Below are positions 1 through 9,279 of a DNA stretch of 64,000 nucleotides, piece after piece. A program made the translations under genes and the position numbers. Below the pieces are notes generated by a model. The model saw only the letters and a list, made by a program, of their open reading frames with translations. It searched no databases and was not told the DNA's origin. How positions within the stretch are numbered: position 1 is the first letter of the stretch; every line of letters starts with the position of its first letter. The stretch comes from Agrobacterium arsenijevicii (GTDB lineage: Bacteria; Pseudomonadota; Alphaproteobacteria; Rhizobiales; Rhizobiaceae), in assembly GCA_000949895.1 (NCBI GenBank), contig JWIT01000014.1, positions 62,001-126,000 on the forward strand, in the 5' to 3' direction.

Positions 1-608
1 AATTCGCGAGAGAGCGGTTTGCCAGGATCACTGGCGCAAAGCTGAAAATCACCGAATCCTTCCAATTTCCGCTGAGCGCCGAGGACAAGGAAAAGGCCAA
101 GTGGGTCGTCTCACTTGGAATCCCGACGATGGAGCGCTTTGCACTCGGCACCCGCTCCGACCTCATGCCAAAGCCCTCTGATGGACACATCTGGTTTTCG
201 CCGGTCATTCCTCGATCTGGCGAAGGTATCATTCATGCGCATCAAGTCTTCGGCGAAGCGTTTAAGAAGATGGGCATCCCCTCTCCTATTGGCCCATTCA
301 CGACGCCGCGCACATGGATCTATCGAGCGTTTGTCTTTGTCATGAGCTTTTCGGTTTACCGAACCGACCCGGAGGCCAACAAGAAAGTCGTGGAGACCTT
401 TCGGAAACTCATCGACATCGCGGCCGAGCACGGTTGGAACGAATATCGCACGGCACCACCGTTCCAGGACCAGGTTGCCCGCACATACTCGTTCAACGAT
501 AACGCGCTTCTTCGTTTCCAGGAGCTGTTGAAGGACGCAGCAGATCCGAACGGCATCATTGCGCCGGGTCGTGGGGGCGTTTGGCCTCGCGGCATGCGCC
601 GCGTGTGA
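1..608 (+). CDS. VAO/4-cresol dehydrogenase-type flavoprotein, C-terminal part
   Basis: Partial gene: the reading frame is already open at the left edge (first full codon at base 3) and about 200 C-terminal residues are present. The ending contains EYRT, FQDQ and PNGIIAPGRGGVWP, which fit the C-terminal cap domain of the vanillyl-alcohol oxidase / 4-cresol dehydrogenase (PchF) / eugenol hydroxylase family. These enzymes oxidise 4-alkylphenols at the benzylic carbon using covalent FAD. In VAO the Tyr-Arg pair of this EYRT motif binds the phenolate. The FAD-binding half lies outside the window. A small cytochrome c follows, as expected if electrons go to a cytochrome rather than to oxygen. Which phenol is used cannot be told. 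Confidence 0.85.
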   Translation, partial: FARERFARITGAKLKITESFQFPLSAEDKEKAKWVVSLGIPTMERFALGTRSDLMPKPSDGHIWFSPVIPRSGEGIIHAHQVFGEAFKKMGIPSPIGPFTTPRTWIYRAFVFVMSFSVYRTDPEANKKVVETFRKLIDIAAEHGWNEYRTAPPFQDQVARTYSFNDNALLRFQELLKDAADPNGIIAPGRGGVWPRGMRRV

Positions 609-622
609 CAGGACGTAATTAC

Positions 623-1162
623 ATGGAAAAGTTTGCCCTTATGCATCGGCGTGGCTTTATCCGCGCAGCTCTTACAGGTGTCGCCGTGGCAGTGGCTGGC
701 GATGGGATTGCATCCCAGGCGACCGGCCGTCCAACTGCAGGCAGCTCCGCGAAACTTCTTGTTTTTGACTCACGATTTCCCGCGGCACGGCTGTTTGCGG
801 CCCACATGACCGATCGGGTCGGAGAAACGCGAGCAATCCAAGGTGATGTCACCGACGTCTGGAACGGCTCGATACGCATCTCCATCGCAAAGGGCCCAGT
901 CCTCATTGGCGGGGTGACCACGCCAGCCAGCTTGTTCTGCCTTGAGCAGTTGGTCTCTCGGTACCGTATGACCCTGGATTTGCGAACCGATTTCAATAGC
1001 CCGTCGAGACACGACCTAGCAGCTATCGAGAGTGCCTTCACGGGGAGAAACCAGCGATCCATGCTTGCGCAGTCGCGTCATCATCTCACTGACGGACAAG
1101 CTCTCGTCGCATGGGTCCTGCGACCCACGGCGGCCGCGCAGAATTCCATGTCGTCGACATGA
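623..1162 (+). CDS. Tat-signal hypothetical periplasmic protein
   Basis: About 179 residues. The ATG at 623 follows the flavoprotein stop by 14 bases; an in-frame ATG at 641 would begin directly with MHRRGFIRAA, a twin-arginine-like signal followed by a hydrophobic stretch and an Ala-rich cleavage region (IASQA). The mature part has no motif I recognise. It sits between the flavoprotein and its presumed cytochrome partner in the same direction, which suggests a role in maturation or activity of the periplasmic dehydrogenase. That role is inference only. Confidence 0.6.
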   Translation: MEKFALMHRRGFIRAALTGVAVAVAGDGIASQATGRPTAGSSAKLLVFDSRFPAARLFAAHMTDRVGETRAIQGDVTDVWNGSIRISIAKGPVLIGGVTTPASLFCLEQLVSRYRMTLDLRTDFNSPSRHDLAAIESAFTGRNQRSMLAQSRHHLTDGQALVAWVLRPTAAAQNSMSST

Positions 1163-1177
1163 CGCCCGGAGATTTCC

Positions 1178-1621
1178 ATGAACATTAGAATTCATCTCCA
1201 GATCGTTGGGGTAGCCTTGCTATCAGGTCTTGCCTTTGCAAATAGCGCACCAGCTCAGGAAAGTGCGGCAAAGGCAGAGGGGCCATTCCAGATCGCCCCT
1301 TACTCAAGTCTCGCTGACATTGATCACGCCACAACGAAGCTTGAAAAGGGGCAGCATCTTTTTGACTACTACTGCAGCTCCTGCCACGGCGTAGGCCATG
1401 ATCACCCGGCGACGCTCGCACTGAATAAACGATATGGTGACGAGAAGCCGGGGGCCTTGATGCTCCGAAAGGACATCCCGCCGAACCTTACAAAATATTA
1501 CGTGAGGACGGGGGCCTCTGTGATGCCGTTCTTCAGGAAGGCGGAAATCAACGACACCGATCTCGATGCAATCGCTACTTACCTCGCTAGAGGGATCGCG
1601 CCCCCGGTCGGCGACCATTGA
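1178..1621 (+). CDS. Small mono-haem cytochrome c, PchC-like subunit
   Basis: 147 residues with an N-terminal signal peptide ending near SAPAQ. One haem c site, CSSCHG, is followed near the C-terminus by a candidate axial Met in SVMPFF. Size and position fit the cytochrome subunit of 4-cresol dehydrogenase or eugenol hydroxylase, which takes electrons from the flavin in the periplasm. It lies 15 bases after the Tat protein and 13 bases before the tri-haem cytochrome, so all are probably co-transcribed. Confidence 0.85.
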   Translation: MNIRIHLQIVGVALLSGLAFANSAPAQESAAKAEGPFQIAPYSSLADIDHATTKLEKGQHLFDYYCSSCHGVGHDHPATLALNKRYGDEKPGALMLRKDIPPNLTKYYVRTGASVMPFFRKAEINDTDLDAIATYLARGIAPPVGDH

Positions 1622-1634
1622 TGAGGATCAATCA

Positions 1635-2951
1635 ATGACTTCCTTACCGAAAACGAAGATGAAGTGGCTCGCAGGCGGTGTCGCGGCCGTGGTTGCGCTG
1701 GGTTGCGTAGGTGTTGTCGCCGGCTATGGTGTGGCGAATGTCATTTACCATTTTCAGACAAGTTCGGAGATGGAAAACCTTCCCGCTCCCACATCCGAGC
1801 GTATCGCGCACGGCGAGTATCTGGCGCGTGTCGGAGACTGCGTTGCTTGCCACACCGCTTCCGGCGGCAGGCCATTCTCAGGCGGACTCCCGCTCGACAC
1901 CGGGTTTGGTGTCGTTCTTTCGAGCAACATCACGCCAGACAAAGATACCGGCATAGGTGGCTGGTCGATGAAGCAGTTCTTCCTTGCAATGCGGCACGGC
2001 CAGGGCGAGGACGGTAAGCGCCTTTATCCTGCCATGCCGTACAACACGTACGCACGCGTCTCCGACGACGACATCATCGACATCAAATACTATCTCGACA
2101 CGCTGTCTCCCGTGACCAAAGCTGTCGATTCCAACCAGATGAAGTTTCCATTCAACATCAGGCCTCTGATGATCGGGTGGAACATGCTTTTTCTTGATAC
2201 GGACCAGTTTGAACACGATGCGACGAAATCTGCCGAATGGAACCGCGGCAGATACATTGTTGACGGTCTTGGCCACTGTACGACATGCCATTCCCCTAAG
2301 AACATTTTTGGTGGAGATGGTGCTTACCTTTCTGGGGCAGTCTTACAGGACTGGCACGCACCGAACATCAACGGAAATGGGTGGCCACAAGTTGCCGATT
2401 GGTCGGAAGAAGATATTGCCGAGTACCTGAAAACCGGGGTCAACCGGCATGCCATCGCGAGCGGTCCTATGGCCGAGGCAATCCAGAACTCGACCCAGCA
2501 TATGGAGATGTCGGATCTTCACGCGGTCGCAACGTACTTGAAAAGCCTCGAAACAAGCGAGCCCACCTCAATGCCAGCTTTGGCGACGATGTCGCCACCA
2601 TCCCATACCACAAAGCTCACCTATGACAGCTTGTGCGCCACCTGCCATAGCCCTGAAGGAACCGGCGCAAAGGATTTGGGACCAGCGCTGCGCGGCAACA
2701 CAGCCATTCTCGGATCGGGCGGAGCCAGTACAACCATGAGAATGATTCTGTCAGGCGGCTATAGCGCAAAGACAGCAACGCATCCCACCGGGTTCGCTAT
2801 GCCTTCATTCGCCTGGAAGCTCAACGATCACGAAGCGGCAGACCTTGCGAATTACATCCGCAATGCATGGGGCAATGTTTCTCCGGCGATTTCTACCGAT
2901 GAAGTCAAAGCGATGCGCACAAAGGTAGCATCAACCGCTCGGACAGACTGA
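1635..2951 (+). CDS. Membrane-anchored tri-haem cytochrome c
   Basis: 438 residues from the ATG at 1635, which has GAGGA about 8 bases upstream; an upstream in-frame start at 1566 would overlap the preceding gene. The N-terminus has one membrane anchor (about residues 10-35). Three CxxCH haem sites are visible: CVACH, CTTCH and CATCH. This is the architecture of the cytochrome subunit of membrane alcohol, aldehyde and gluconate dehydrogenases, which pass electrons to ubiquinone or a terminal oxidase. Here it probably carries electrons from the phenol-oxidising flavoprotein and its small cytochrome, or serves a second dehydrogenase acting on the alcohol or aldehyde product. Confidence 0.85.
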   Translation: MTSLPKTKMKWLAGGVAAVVALGCVGVVAGYGVANVIYHFQTSSEMENLPAPTSERIAHGEYLARVGDCVACHTASGGRPFSGGLPLDTGFGVVLSSNITPDKDTGIGGWSMKQFFLAMRHGQGEDGKRLYPAMPYNTYARVSDDDIIDIKYYLDTLSPVTKAVDSNQMKFPFNIRPLMIGWNMLFLDTDQFEHDATKSAEWNRGRYIVDGLGHCTTCHSPKNIFGGDGAYLSGAVLQDWHAPNINGNGWPQVADWSEEDIAEYLKTGVNRHAIASGPMAEAIQNSTQHMEMSDLHAVATYLKSLETSEPTSMPALATMSPPSHTTKLTYDSLCATCHSPEGTGAKDLGPALRGNTAILGSGGASTTMRMILSGGYSAKTATHPTGFAMPSFAWKLNDHEAADLANYIRNAWGNVSPAISTDEVKAMRTKVASTARTD

Positions 2952-4924
2952 TGCTCGGCTACACCCAGGACGATATAGTGTTTGCGATGCGGACGTTCGC
3001 AGCAGCGGCCCTCGCACTTTATATCGCCCTTGCGGCGGAATTGAGTAATCCCTACTGGGCAGTCGCCACGGTTTTCATCGTGGCGAATCCACTAGCCGGA
3101 TCTGCAACCTCAAAGGCCGTTTATCGCACGGTTGGGACGATTGTCGGTGGGATCGCTACCGTGGTGATCGTACCTAACCTTGTGAATGAACCGGAACTGC
3201 TTTTAGCAGCGCTTGGCCTCTGGATCGCCATTTGTCTCGGGTGGAGCATATTGGATGGTACACCCCGAAGCTACGCCTTCATGCTAGGAGGTTACTCCGC
3301 CGCATTGACCGGTTTTCCCATCCTCGACACTCCGGCCACCGCTTTTACCAATTCGGTTTCGCGCGTCGAAGAAATCCTTCTCGGGGCGCTATGCGTGGTC
3401 GTGCTTACACGAATTGTACGCCCCAGGCCCATTGCTCCAATAGTCAGAAAGCGGCTGGATAAATGGTTCTTGGAAGCGATGGGCCTCATTGCCGACATTC
3501 TGAGAAATAAGCACCGTAACGAAAACGACATTATCCGCCGGCTTGCCGCTGATATCGCGGACATGCGAACACTTTCCGTTCATCTGAGCTATGACACAAG
3601 CAAGCTTCGGGAAGGTGCGCCCATTGTGAATGCAGCGCTGGACAAGCTCGTGGAATTTCTCCCTCTCGCCGGTGAAATCGCGGATATCCGGAGGCAGGAT
3701 TGCGATGGATATTTGGCTAACATCCCCTCAATAGCCGATTTTCTTCGTTTCCTCGCTGCACGGCTCGCCCAAATGGAGCCCTTCGATGCCGCAGATCGCG
3801 CCACAATAACCTCAGGCTTGGAAGAGATTCGGACAACTGGAACGGACGCATGGAACCGTCAGATCAATCATATCTTGGCGGACCGTATCTGCAGCCTTGT
3901 CACCCTTCATGATGAGGTGGTGGCCTGCAACACTAGACTGAATGCGATAGACCGCGGCGCGCGCCCACTTCCATTATCTCGTCCTAGGAAACGTGGAGCG
4001 CACAAAGACGTCGCAAAGGCCGTTCTCTCGGGATTATCCGTGCTAGGAACAATTGGAGTCGTCGAAGTGGTGGGCATCGCGTCTCACTGGCCACAGACCA
4101 ATGTCGCCGCCATGATGGGAGCCGTGATCTGCTGCCTGTTTTCTACCTTCGACGACCCCGTCCCGCTGATTAAAAAAACCATATCGGCAACCGTCTTTTC
4201 GGCAGCCATCGCCTTCGTTATCCAATTCGGCATCTTTCCCGCGATTGACGGATACGTCCTTCTGGTAATGGTGATCGCTCCGGTGCTGATATTGACCGGG
4301 CTTCTGATGACCAGGCCCGCAACCTTCGCCTACGGTCTTGGCTTCGGCGTGAATATTCCGACGCTGCTGGGTCTGCAGGACAGGCTTTCCCTTGATTTGG
4401 CCTCGTTCTTGAACTCTGCAATCGCGACCACGGTGGGCCTCGTCGCCGCAGCGGCCGTGGTCGGTATAGTCAGGTCGATGACCCCTGCCACGGCGGCCAG
4501 CAGCATTCTTCGAACAGCCCGCGAGGATATAGGCAGGGGCGTGGTCAACCTGCGAGCAAGCCATGACCTGCTCCACCGCAACGTTAATCGTCTTTCCGCA
4601 CTGTCGCCGCGTTGGAATGCCCTTCCCCCGGACCAGCAGGGGATCGATATACTCCGCGACTACCGAGTGGTCGTGTTGCGTGCGAGGGCGGCCGGCCTCA
4701 ATCTGGAGGAGGTCTTCAGGCGCGTCATTGCGGAACTCCATAACAATGGGTCCAGTGACGGCGGTCAAGCGCGGGCCGAGCTACTACGTGTGATCGATAG
4801 CCAGCTGGCAGAAACTACGCAAGCAGAGACACGCGAGGTACTGGCATCGATCCGCTACACGCTGTTTCCCGACGGACCGTCACCCAAGTTACCGGGACCG
4901 GTATTCAAGGAAGCAGCAGAATGA
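2951..4924 (+). CDS. FUSC-family inner-membrane protein (AaeB-like)
   Basis: 657 residues. The ATG overlaps the stop of the cytochrome gene by one base (TGATG). Two clusters of hydrophobic helices (about residues 10-155 and 360-510) are each followed by a soluble helical region, the duplicated FUSC layout found in AaeB and related aromatic carboxylate exporters. The next gene overlaps it and encodes an AaeX/DUF1656 protein, its usual partner. Translational coupling to the phenol-oxidation genes suggests export of a toxic aromatic acid intermediate. The periplasmic adaptor AaeA normally found with this pair is absent here. Confidence 0.85.
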   Translation: MLGYTQDDIVFAMRTFAAAALALYIALAAELSNPYWAVATVFIVANPLAGSATSKAVYRTVGTIVGGIATVVIVPNLVNEPELLLAALGLWIAICLGWSILDGTPRSYAFMLGGYSAALTGFPILDTPATAFTNSVSRVEEILLGALCVVVLTRIVRPRPIAPIVRKRLDKWFLEAMGLIADILRNKHRNENDIIRRLAADIADMRTLSVHLSYDTSKLREGAPIVNAALDKLVEFLPLAGEIADIRRQDCDGYLANIPSIADFLRFLAARLAQMEPFDAADRATITSGLEEIRTTGTDAWNRQINHILADRICSLVTLHDEVVACNTRLNAIDRGARPLPLSRPRKRGAHKDVAKAVLSGLSVLGTIGVVEVVGIASHWPQTNVAAMMGAVICCLFSTFDDPVPLIKKTISATVFSAAIAFVIQFGIFPAIDGYVLLVMVIAPVLILTGLLMTRPATFAYGLGFGVNIPTLLGLQDRLSLDLASFLNSAIATTVGLVAAAAVVGIVRSMTPATAASSILRTAREDIGRGVVNLRASHDLLHRNVNRLSALSPRWNALPPDQQGIDILRDYRVVVLRARAAGLNLEEVFRRVIAELHNNGSSDGGQARAELLRVIDSQLAETTQAETREVLASIRYTLFPDGPSPKLPGPVFKEAAE

Positions 4925-5124
4925 GGAATGAGCTCGACGTGTTTGGGATTTACGTCCCTTCATGCCTTCCGGTTGCGATCGCGGCACTCTTCGTCGGAAG
5001 CTTGGTTCGCAAGCTGCTGGTGCATGGGGGTGTACCTGGACCCGCTGGTAACCGCCCCAAGGACAAAGTTACCGATACGAGCGTCATCTTATGGCCTGCT
5101 TCGGTGTTGCTTTGTGTCGTTTGA
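4921..5124 (+). CDS. DUF1656 (AaeX-like) small membrane protein
   Basis: 67 residues, starting in an ATGA overlap with the FUSC gene. Two hydrophobic segments (about residues 8-30 and 53-67) and the opening FGIYVPS match the DUF1656/AaeX family, a small partner of FUSC efflux proteins. In most genomes a membrane-fusion protein gene follows. Here the next gene is convergent and unrelated, so the operon is truncated or its adaptor is encoded elsewhere. Confidence 0.85.
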   Translation: MRNELDVFGIYVPSCLPVAIAALFVGSLVRKLLVHGGVPGPAGNRPKDKVTDTSVILWPASVLLCVV

Positions 5125-5162
5125 TGTTGAGACATATTGCGGCAATGCCCGCTTGCATGGCG

Positions 5163-5822
5163 CTACTGCATCTGGGCCAGAAGCGCATCGGCGCCCTTTT
5201 CTATTGCGACCTTGGAAGCCTTCAAAGCGCCAAAGCTGGCGCCGATATTCATGGCATTCGGATATTGCTTGGTGACATATGCCGACAGGAGACGATTGCT
5301 CGGTGCGTCATAGATTTCCACCGCGTAGACCACCGAACCGGTCATGGAGCCTTCCTTGTCGCGTGCGGCTTGAACTGCGTTATAGACGCCTCCGCCCACA
5401 TCAATGCGTGAGAACGGACCGAGGACCGGGGTTGTCGTCTTTGCGCCGGTCAGCGTCAGATGTACCCGCACGGTGCCTGGTGCGGGGGCGGTGACCACAG
5501 AAAACTGGGTTCTGAGTTTTTGGGTAAACTGAGATTGCATGTAGCTGGCCAGAACGGCCTTATCCAACTCGCTGATCTGGACGAACTGGCTGTCTGGACC
5601 ATGGTAAACCGCAACCGGGTCAACAATAGCCTTATTATATTGTTTCCAATCAACATTGCTCTGATAGCGGTAAGGAATGCGGCCGCTCCCACCGCCGGGA
5701 TCCGGCCGGAGGTACTGAGCAGAGGCCAGACCTGAATAAACAGTCGGATCGGCAGTGGTGCATCCAGCGAGGGATAACCCGGCGAGCACAAGGGGAATGC
5801 TGATCTTGGAAATGGACTTCAA
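5163..5822 (-). CDS. DUF3313-type lipoprotein
   Basis: 219 residues with a lipoprotein signal: basic start, hydrophobic core and lipobox LAGC near residue 21. The mature region resembles DUF3313 outer-membrane-associated lipoproteins, whose biochemical role is unknown. It is convergent with the AaeX-like gene, 38 bases away, and lies downstream of the histidine kinase on the same strand, separated by about 115 bases. It could be a target of that two-component system, but nothing in the sequence proves this. Confidence 0.7.
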   Translation of the reverse strand: MKSISKISIPLVLAGLSLAGCTTADPTVYSGLASAQYLRPDPGGGSGRIPYRYQSNVDWKQYNKAIVDPVAVYHGPDSQFVQISELDKAVLASYMQSQFTQKLRTQFSVVTAPAPGTVRVHLTLTGAKTTTPVLGPFSRIDVGGGVYNAVQAARDKEGSMTGSVVYAVEIYDAPSNRLLSAYVTKQYPNAMNIGASFGALKASKVAIEKGADALLAQMQ

Positions 5823-5936
5823 TGTTCTTACTCCAACCGGTGATAATGCCGAGCGGCGACTGTGACTGGAGTGAACGATAGCTGACGTCGATATTGTCGT
5901 GTTTTCGATAATGTTGGGAAATGTTCACGGCTGCAG

Positions 5937-7304
5937 CTAAAAACTGGGAGAGCCGCCTTGGTTTGCGGCAAGTTCCGTGGAGTTTACAGGTGGCAGCCGC
6001 ATCTCCACAACGAGCCCGCTCGGGTCGCGGTCAAGCAACAGGAACTCCCCTTTGTGTCCTGTTGTCACGATACCCTGGGCAATCGTCAGTCCGAGCCCGA
6101 AACCTCCACCCTTGCCTCCGGATTGTCGCGCCTCATCGCCTTTGAAGAAGGGCTCCAAGACTTTCAGCTTAAGATCATCAGGTAGGCCAGGCCCGTCGTC
6201 GGATACCCTGATCGTTACACCGCCGTTTTTGTCGCGCAGCAGCTCGATTTCGATTTGCCCGGCATATCTGGAGGCATTGTCGACGAGATTGGAAATCGCA
6301 CGGGTCAAACCTTGAGGCATGCAGATATAAGTGAGCCTGCGTGGACCGGAAAAATGAACATTGACCCCGGTGTCAGCGAAGTCGTTCGTTATTGTTTGAA
6401 GGAGGCTGGAGAGATCCACATTGCGGAAAGGCTCGAATTTGTTGTCGAGGAATAAGAGGCTCGCGTCGATCAGCGAAGACAGTGCGCTAACATCGGCCAG
6501 CATCAGTTCCTTCAGCTCCGGTTCGTTGGAACGGTCGATACGCATTCGCAGTCGCGTGAGGGGGGTCCTCAGATCGTGACTAATGGCGCGAAGGACCCTT
6601 GTCCTGTCGCGCAACATCGTCTGTATCCGGCTTTGCATGACATTGAGGGACGTGGCCAGGCTCCTGATCTCCGAGGCCCCTTCCGCTTTGAATGGCTCCC
6701 CGGAGTGGTCGTCCATGCTCACCCTTTGTGCCGCCGCGGCAAAGCGGACCAATGGATCGGTGATCAGCCAACTGCCGACATAGGCGAGCAATATGAGCGG
6801 AATGACGATCTTCAGAAAGCCGCTTGCGACAGCCGGCGCTAGCCAGACACTGCTCGGAAACTGCGGCATCTCGAAGGACAATGCACGATTGTCGCCGGCC
6901 TTGACGACCAAGACAGAGGGCTTGCTCTGCAAGCTCACCGCGTTTTTCAGCGAGGTCAAGATTCCATCATTGATCAGCTCTTTTACTCGCAGAACGACTT
7001 CATTCGTGGGTGTTTCCGGCTGGTAGGACATTGACGCCTCGGACAGAGGGGCTCGCCTCGCCGACACGCCAAGGCGCTCGGAAAAACGGAGTGCCTCATC
7101 CTCCTGCTCGACGGTGCGACTGCGGCTGAACTGCTCAAGCACCATTTCCACCCGGCCGGAAAACAGTCCGATCTCGATCCCCTTGTCATGTCTGCCGTAA
7201 ATAAAAGGCTCCGACACAGCCGCTACCGCTGACACCAGCACGACCAGAAGGATTGCAAGGAAGAAGAGCTGCTGGCGAATAGAGGCGGTTCGAAGCCCCT
7301 TCAC
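5937..7304 (-). CDS. Sensor histidine kinase, EnvZ-type
   Basis: 455 residues. There is one transmembrane segment at about 12-30, a periplasmic sensor loop, a second membrane segment at about 160-182 and a HAMP region. The dimerisation domain has the phospho-acceptor His at about residue 243 in SHDLRTPLTRLRMR. The ATPase domain shows an N box (NLVDNASRYA), a G1 box (DDGPGLP) and a glycine-rich G2 loop. It overlaps the upstream response regulator gene (ATGA), so the two form one operon. Candidate targets nearby are the RND pump, the DUF3313 lipoprotein and the receiver-like genes. The signal is unknown. Confidence 0.93.
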   Translation of the reverse strand: MKGLRTASIRQQLFFLAILLVVLVSAVAAVSEPFIYGRHDKGIEIGLFSGRVEMVLEQFSRSRTVEQEDEALRFSERLGVSARRAPLSEASMSYQPETPTNEVVLRVKELINDGILTSLKNAVSLQSKPSVLVVKAGDNRALSFEMPQFPSSVWLAPAVASGFLKIVIPLILLAYVGSWLITDPLVRFAAAAQRVSMDDHSGEPFKAEGASEIRSLATSLNVMQSRIQTMLRDRTRVLRAISHDLRTPLTRLRMRIDRSNEPELKELMLADVSALSSLIDASLLFLDNKFEPFRNVDLSSLLQTITNDFADTGVNVHFSGPRRLTYICMPQGLTRAISNLVDNASRYAGQIEIELLRDKNGGVTIRVSDDGPGLPDDLKLKVLEPFFKGDEARQSGGKGGGFGLGLTIAQGIVTTGHKGEFLLLDRDPSGLVVEMRLPPVNSTELAANQGGSPSF

Positions 7305-8068
7305 GGCATGGGCTCGACTTTGGATGCGAACAAATATCCCCCGAGCCGGACGGTCTTGATGAAGCTCGGCTCTTTCAGATTTGGCTCGATTTTCTGCCTC
7401 ACGCGGCTGATATGTGCATCAATGCTGCGCTCGACGGGCCCAGCCGATCCTGCGTGCGTCATCGCCAGAAGCTGCTCACGCGTCAGGACTTTGTTTGGGT
7501 GGCAGCAGAAGGCCCATAGAAGATCGAATTCCGCTGTCGTCATGGAGACCTGGGCACCGTCCGCGTCGAACAGCTGGCGACTTCGTGGATCGATCTTCCA
7601 TCCCGAGAACATCACAGGTACCAGTTCCGGCTCCGATTCGCTGCGATCAGCGCTTCTGCGAAGGATGTTCTTGATACGCGCCATCAACTCGCGGGAGTTG
7701 AAGGGCTTGGTCACATAGTCATCCGCCCCAAGTTCCAGGCCGAGGATGCGGTCAATATCCTCTCGCAATGCCGTCAACATCAGGATGGGCGTTTTGCCTG
7801 ACGAACGCAGCCGCCTGCAAATACTGAAGCCATCCTCTCCCGGTAACATCCCGTCCAACAGGATCAGATCGAACTCACGGCGAGCAAGCATTCTGTCCAT
7901 TTCTATCCCGTTTGCCACCGACGAGGCCTGGAAACCATAGGCGTTAACGAGGTCGACCAGCATGCCCGCAATATCGCCATCGTCCTCGACGATCAGAATG
8001 CGGGCCTGCGCAGGTACAGTCAGATCGTGTGTCGCGGTGTGCCTTGGCTGCGGGTGGAGCGTTGCCAT
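7301..8068 (-). CDS. OmpR/PhoB-family response regulator
   Basis: 255 residues from the ATG at 8068, which has GGAAGA just upstream; the frame extends further upstream but without family similarity. The receiver domain has the acidic pair in VEDDGD, phospho-acceptor Asp at about residue 72 (LILLDG) and conserved Lys in VTKPFN. A C-terminal winged-helix DNA-binding domain follows (about 150-250). It overlaps the kinase gene by four bases. The intact acceptor residues contrast with the three receiver-like proteins encoded nearby. Confidence 0.95.
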   Translation of the reverse strand: MATLHPQPRHTATHDLTVPAQARILIVEDDGDIAGMLVDLVNAYGFQASSVANGIEMDRMLARREFDLILLDGMLPGEDGFSICRRLRSSGKTPILMLTALREDIDRILGLELGADDYVTKPFNSRELMARIKNILRRSADRSESEPELVPVMFSGWKIDPRSRQLFDADGAQVSMTTAEFDLLWAFCCHPNKVLTREQLLAMTHAGSAGPVERSIDAHISRVRQKIEPNLKEPSFIKTVRLGGYLFASKVEPMP

Positions 8069-8267
8069 GTCGATCTTCCATCTCACTGGACTATAACTAT
8101 GTAAGCGACCGGCTTGGGAACAGCCATGGGAGCTCACGTGATTGTAGCTTTATCTGATCTCGCGCAAAACTTTATTCGAAAATGTTGCAAAATATTGCGG
8201 CGCTATCCGAGCTGCCGTTTATCCCATGTCAGACCGGGTGAGACCGTTTGGCAAAGGGCTTCTTCTC

Positions 8268-8753
8268 TCAACGTTGGGTGCGGCGACTATCGACTACGAA
8301 TGGATCAGAGCGGAATTCAGCGTCAACGATCACTGTTGCTATATAGCAGGCACGAACTACGAGCAGCGAAAAGAACGCCAGCGATGTACCTAGCACCAGA
8401 TAATGCCTGAGCTGCGATCGCCTCGGCAAACTTGCTGTGAATGTGGTTGCAACGTGCCGCACAAACCGCCCCAAAGCGACAAGCAGAAACATCGCCAGTA
8501 TGACATAACCGCTTAACGAAGCGGCATTCATCAGCCAGAAGATCAAGAGACATCCTCCGAGGAAGGCCTGTTCCTGTTTAGGGACAGCTATCTTGAAGAG
8601 ATTGCCGGGCCGAGGACCCTTGCACTGTGGCGGCTCAGGGCGCACCGCCGACGACGTTGACGGATGAAGACCGGTAAGTGCCGGACGAATGGGCGCGACC
8701 ATCGCAAGCGGAGATATAGCCGAGACCCTCAGTACCCTTTCAGGATCGGACAT
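8268..8753 (-). CDS. Hypothetical two-helix membrane protein
   Basis: 161 residues with two clear hydrophobic segments (about 64-93 and 117-140) separated by a basic linker. No family recognised. Its start overlaps the end of the upstream receiver-like gene by 14 bases, so the two are probably translationally coupled. This makes it a candidate membrane partner or output of that receiver-like protein. The N-terminal 60 residues are low in recognisable structure, so the true start may lie further in. Confidence 0.5.
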   Translation of the reverse strand: MSDPERVLRVSAISPLAMVAPIRPALTGLHPSTSSAVRPEPPQCKGPRPGNLFKIAVPKQEQAFLGGCLLIFWLMNAASLSGYVILAMFLLVALGRFVRHVATTFTASLPRRSQLRHYLVLGTSLAFFSLLVVRACYIATVIVDAEFRSDPFVVDSRRTQR

Positions 8754-9219
8754 CTCTCAACCCTTCACCACGGCTCGGTAAGCCCAACAGATTTTTGGCC
8801 CTGGACCACCACCGGGAGGGCTCGTGACCTGCTGTGGCTGGCGGATTTTCTGGCACAACGACAGCACGCTCGTCTTTCACCGATGTGGGTTCAGCGAGAA
8901 AATCAATCCGCTCCATGAACGCCCGTAAGTCGAACCGTTTCGATGTGAGCAGCAGACCATCACCGGACGGCTGCGCATGAAAGAAAATCTCAAGATTGAC
9001 CACAGGTACCGAACGGATGTTGCGTAAAAGATCGATCTCCGGCCGTGTCGTGATGGCAAAGGAATAGCCGTCCGAGCGGAGAGCGTCGAAGGCCTCCGGC
9101 ACCGTCGATACTGCATCAGAGGCGTAGCCACGCTCGGTCAGTTTGGTGACAATCACATTTGCGGCCGGCCGGGGAAGGAAGACAAGAATTTTCTTTGCGG
9201 GAGTCGTTTCAGCGGACAC
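8740..9219 (-). CDS. Receiver-like small protein A (no phospho-acceptor)
   Basis: 159 residues from a GTG at 9219 preceded by AGGAAAG; the frame continues upstream to 9312 but without a ribosome site. The first 100 residues read like an alpha/beta receiver fold (KKILVFLP, then YSFAITT, then VPVVNLEIFF), but the acceptor Asp and conserved Lys of true receivers are missing. It aligns along its length with the two plus-strand genes at 9436 and 9850, sharing the Y-x-x-I/V-V/T-T strand, a V/I-P-I/V-I/V-N/D block and a later F-D/E-x-x-A-F element. A proline-rich tail follows. Function unknown. Confidence 0.6.
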   Translation of the reverse strand: MSAETTPAKKILVFLPRPAANVIVTKLTERGYASDAVSTVPEAFDALRSDGYSFAITTRPEIDLLRNIRSVPVVNLEIFFHAQPSGDGLLLTSKRFDLRAFMERIDFLAEPTSVKDERAVVVPENPPATAGHEPSRWWSRAKNLLGLPSRGEGLRDVRS

Positions 9220-9279
9220 GAGACTTTCCTCATAACGTCGATGAGAAAGTCTAAATCTACCCGCTGCAGCGGTGTGTTT

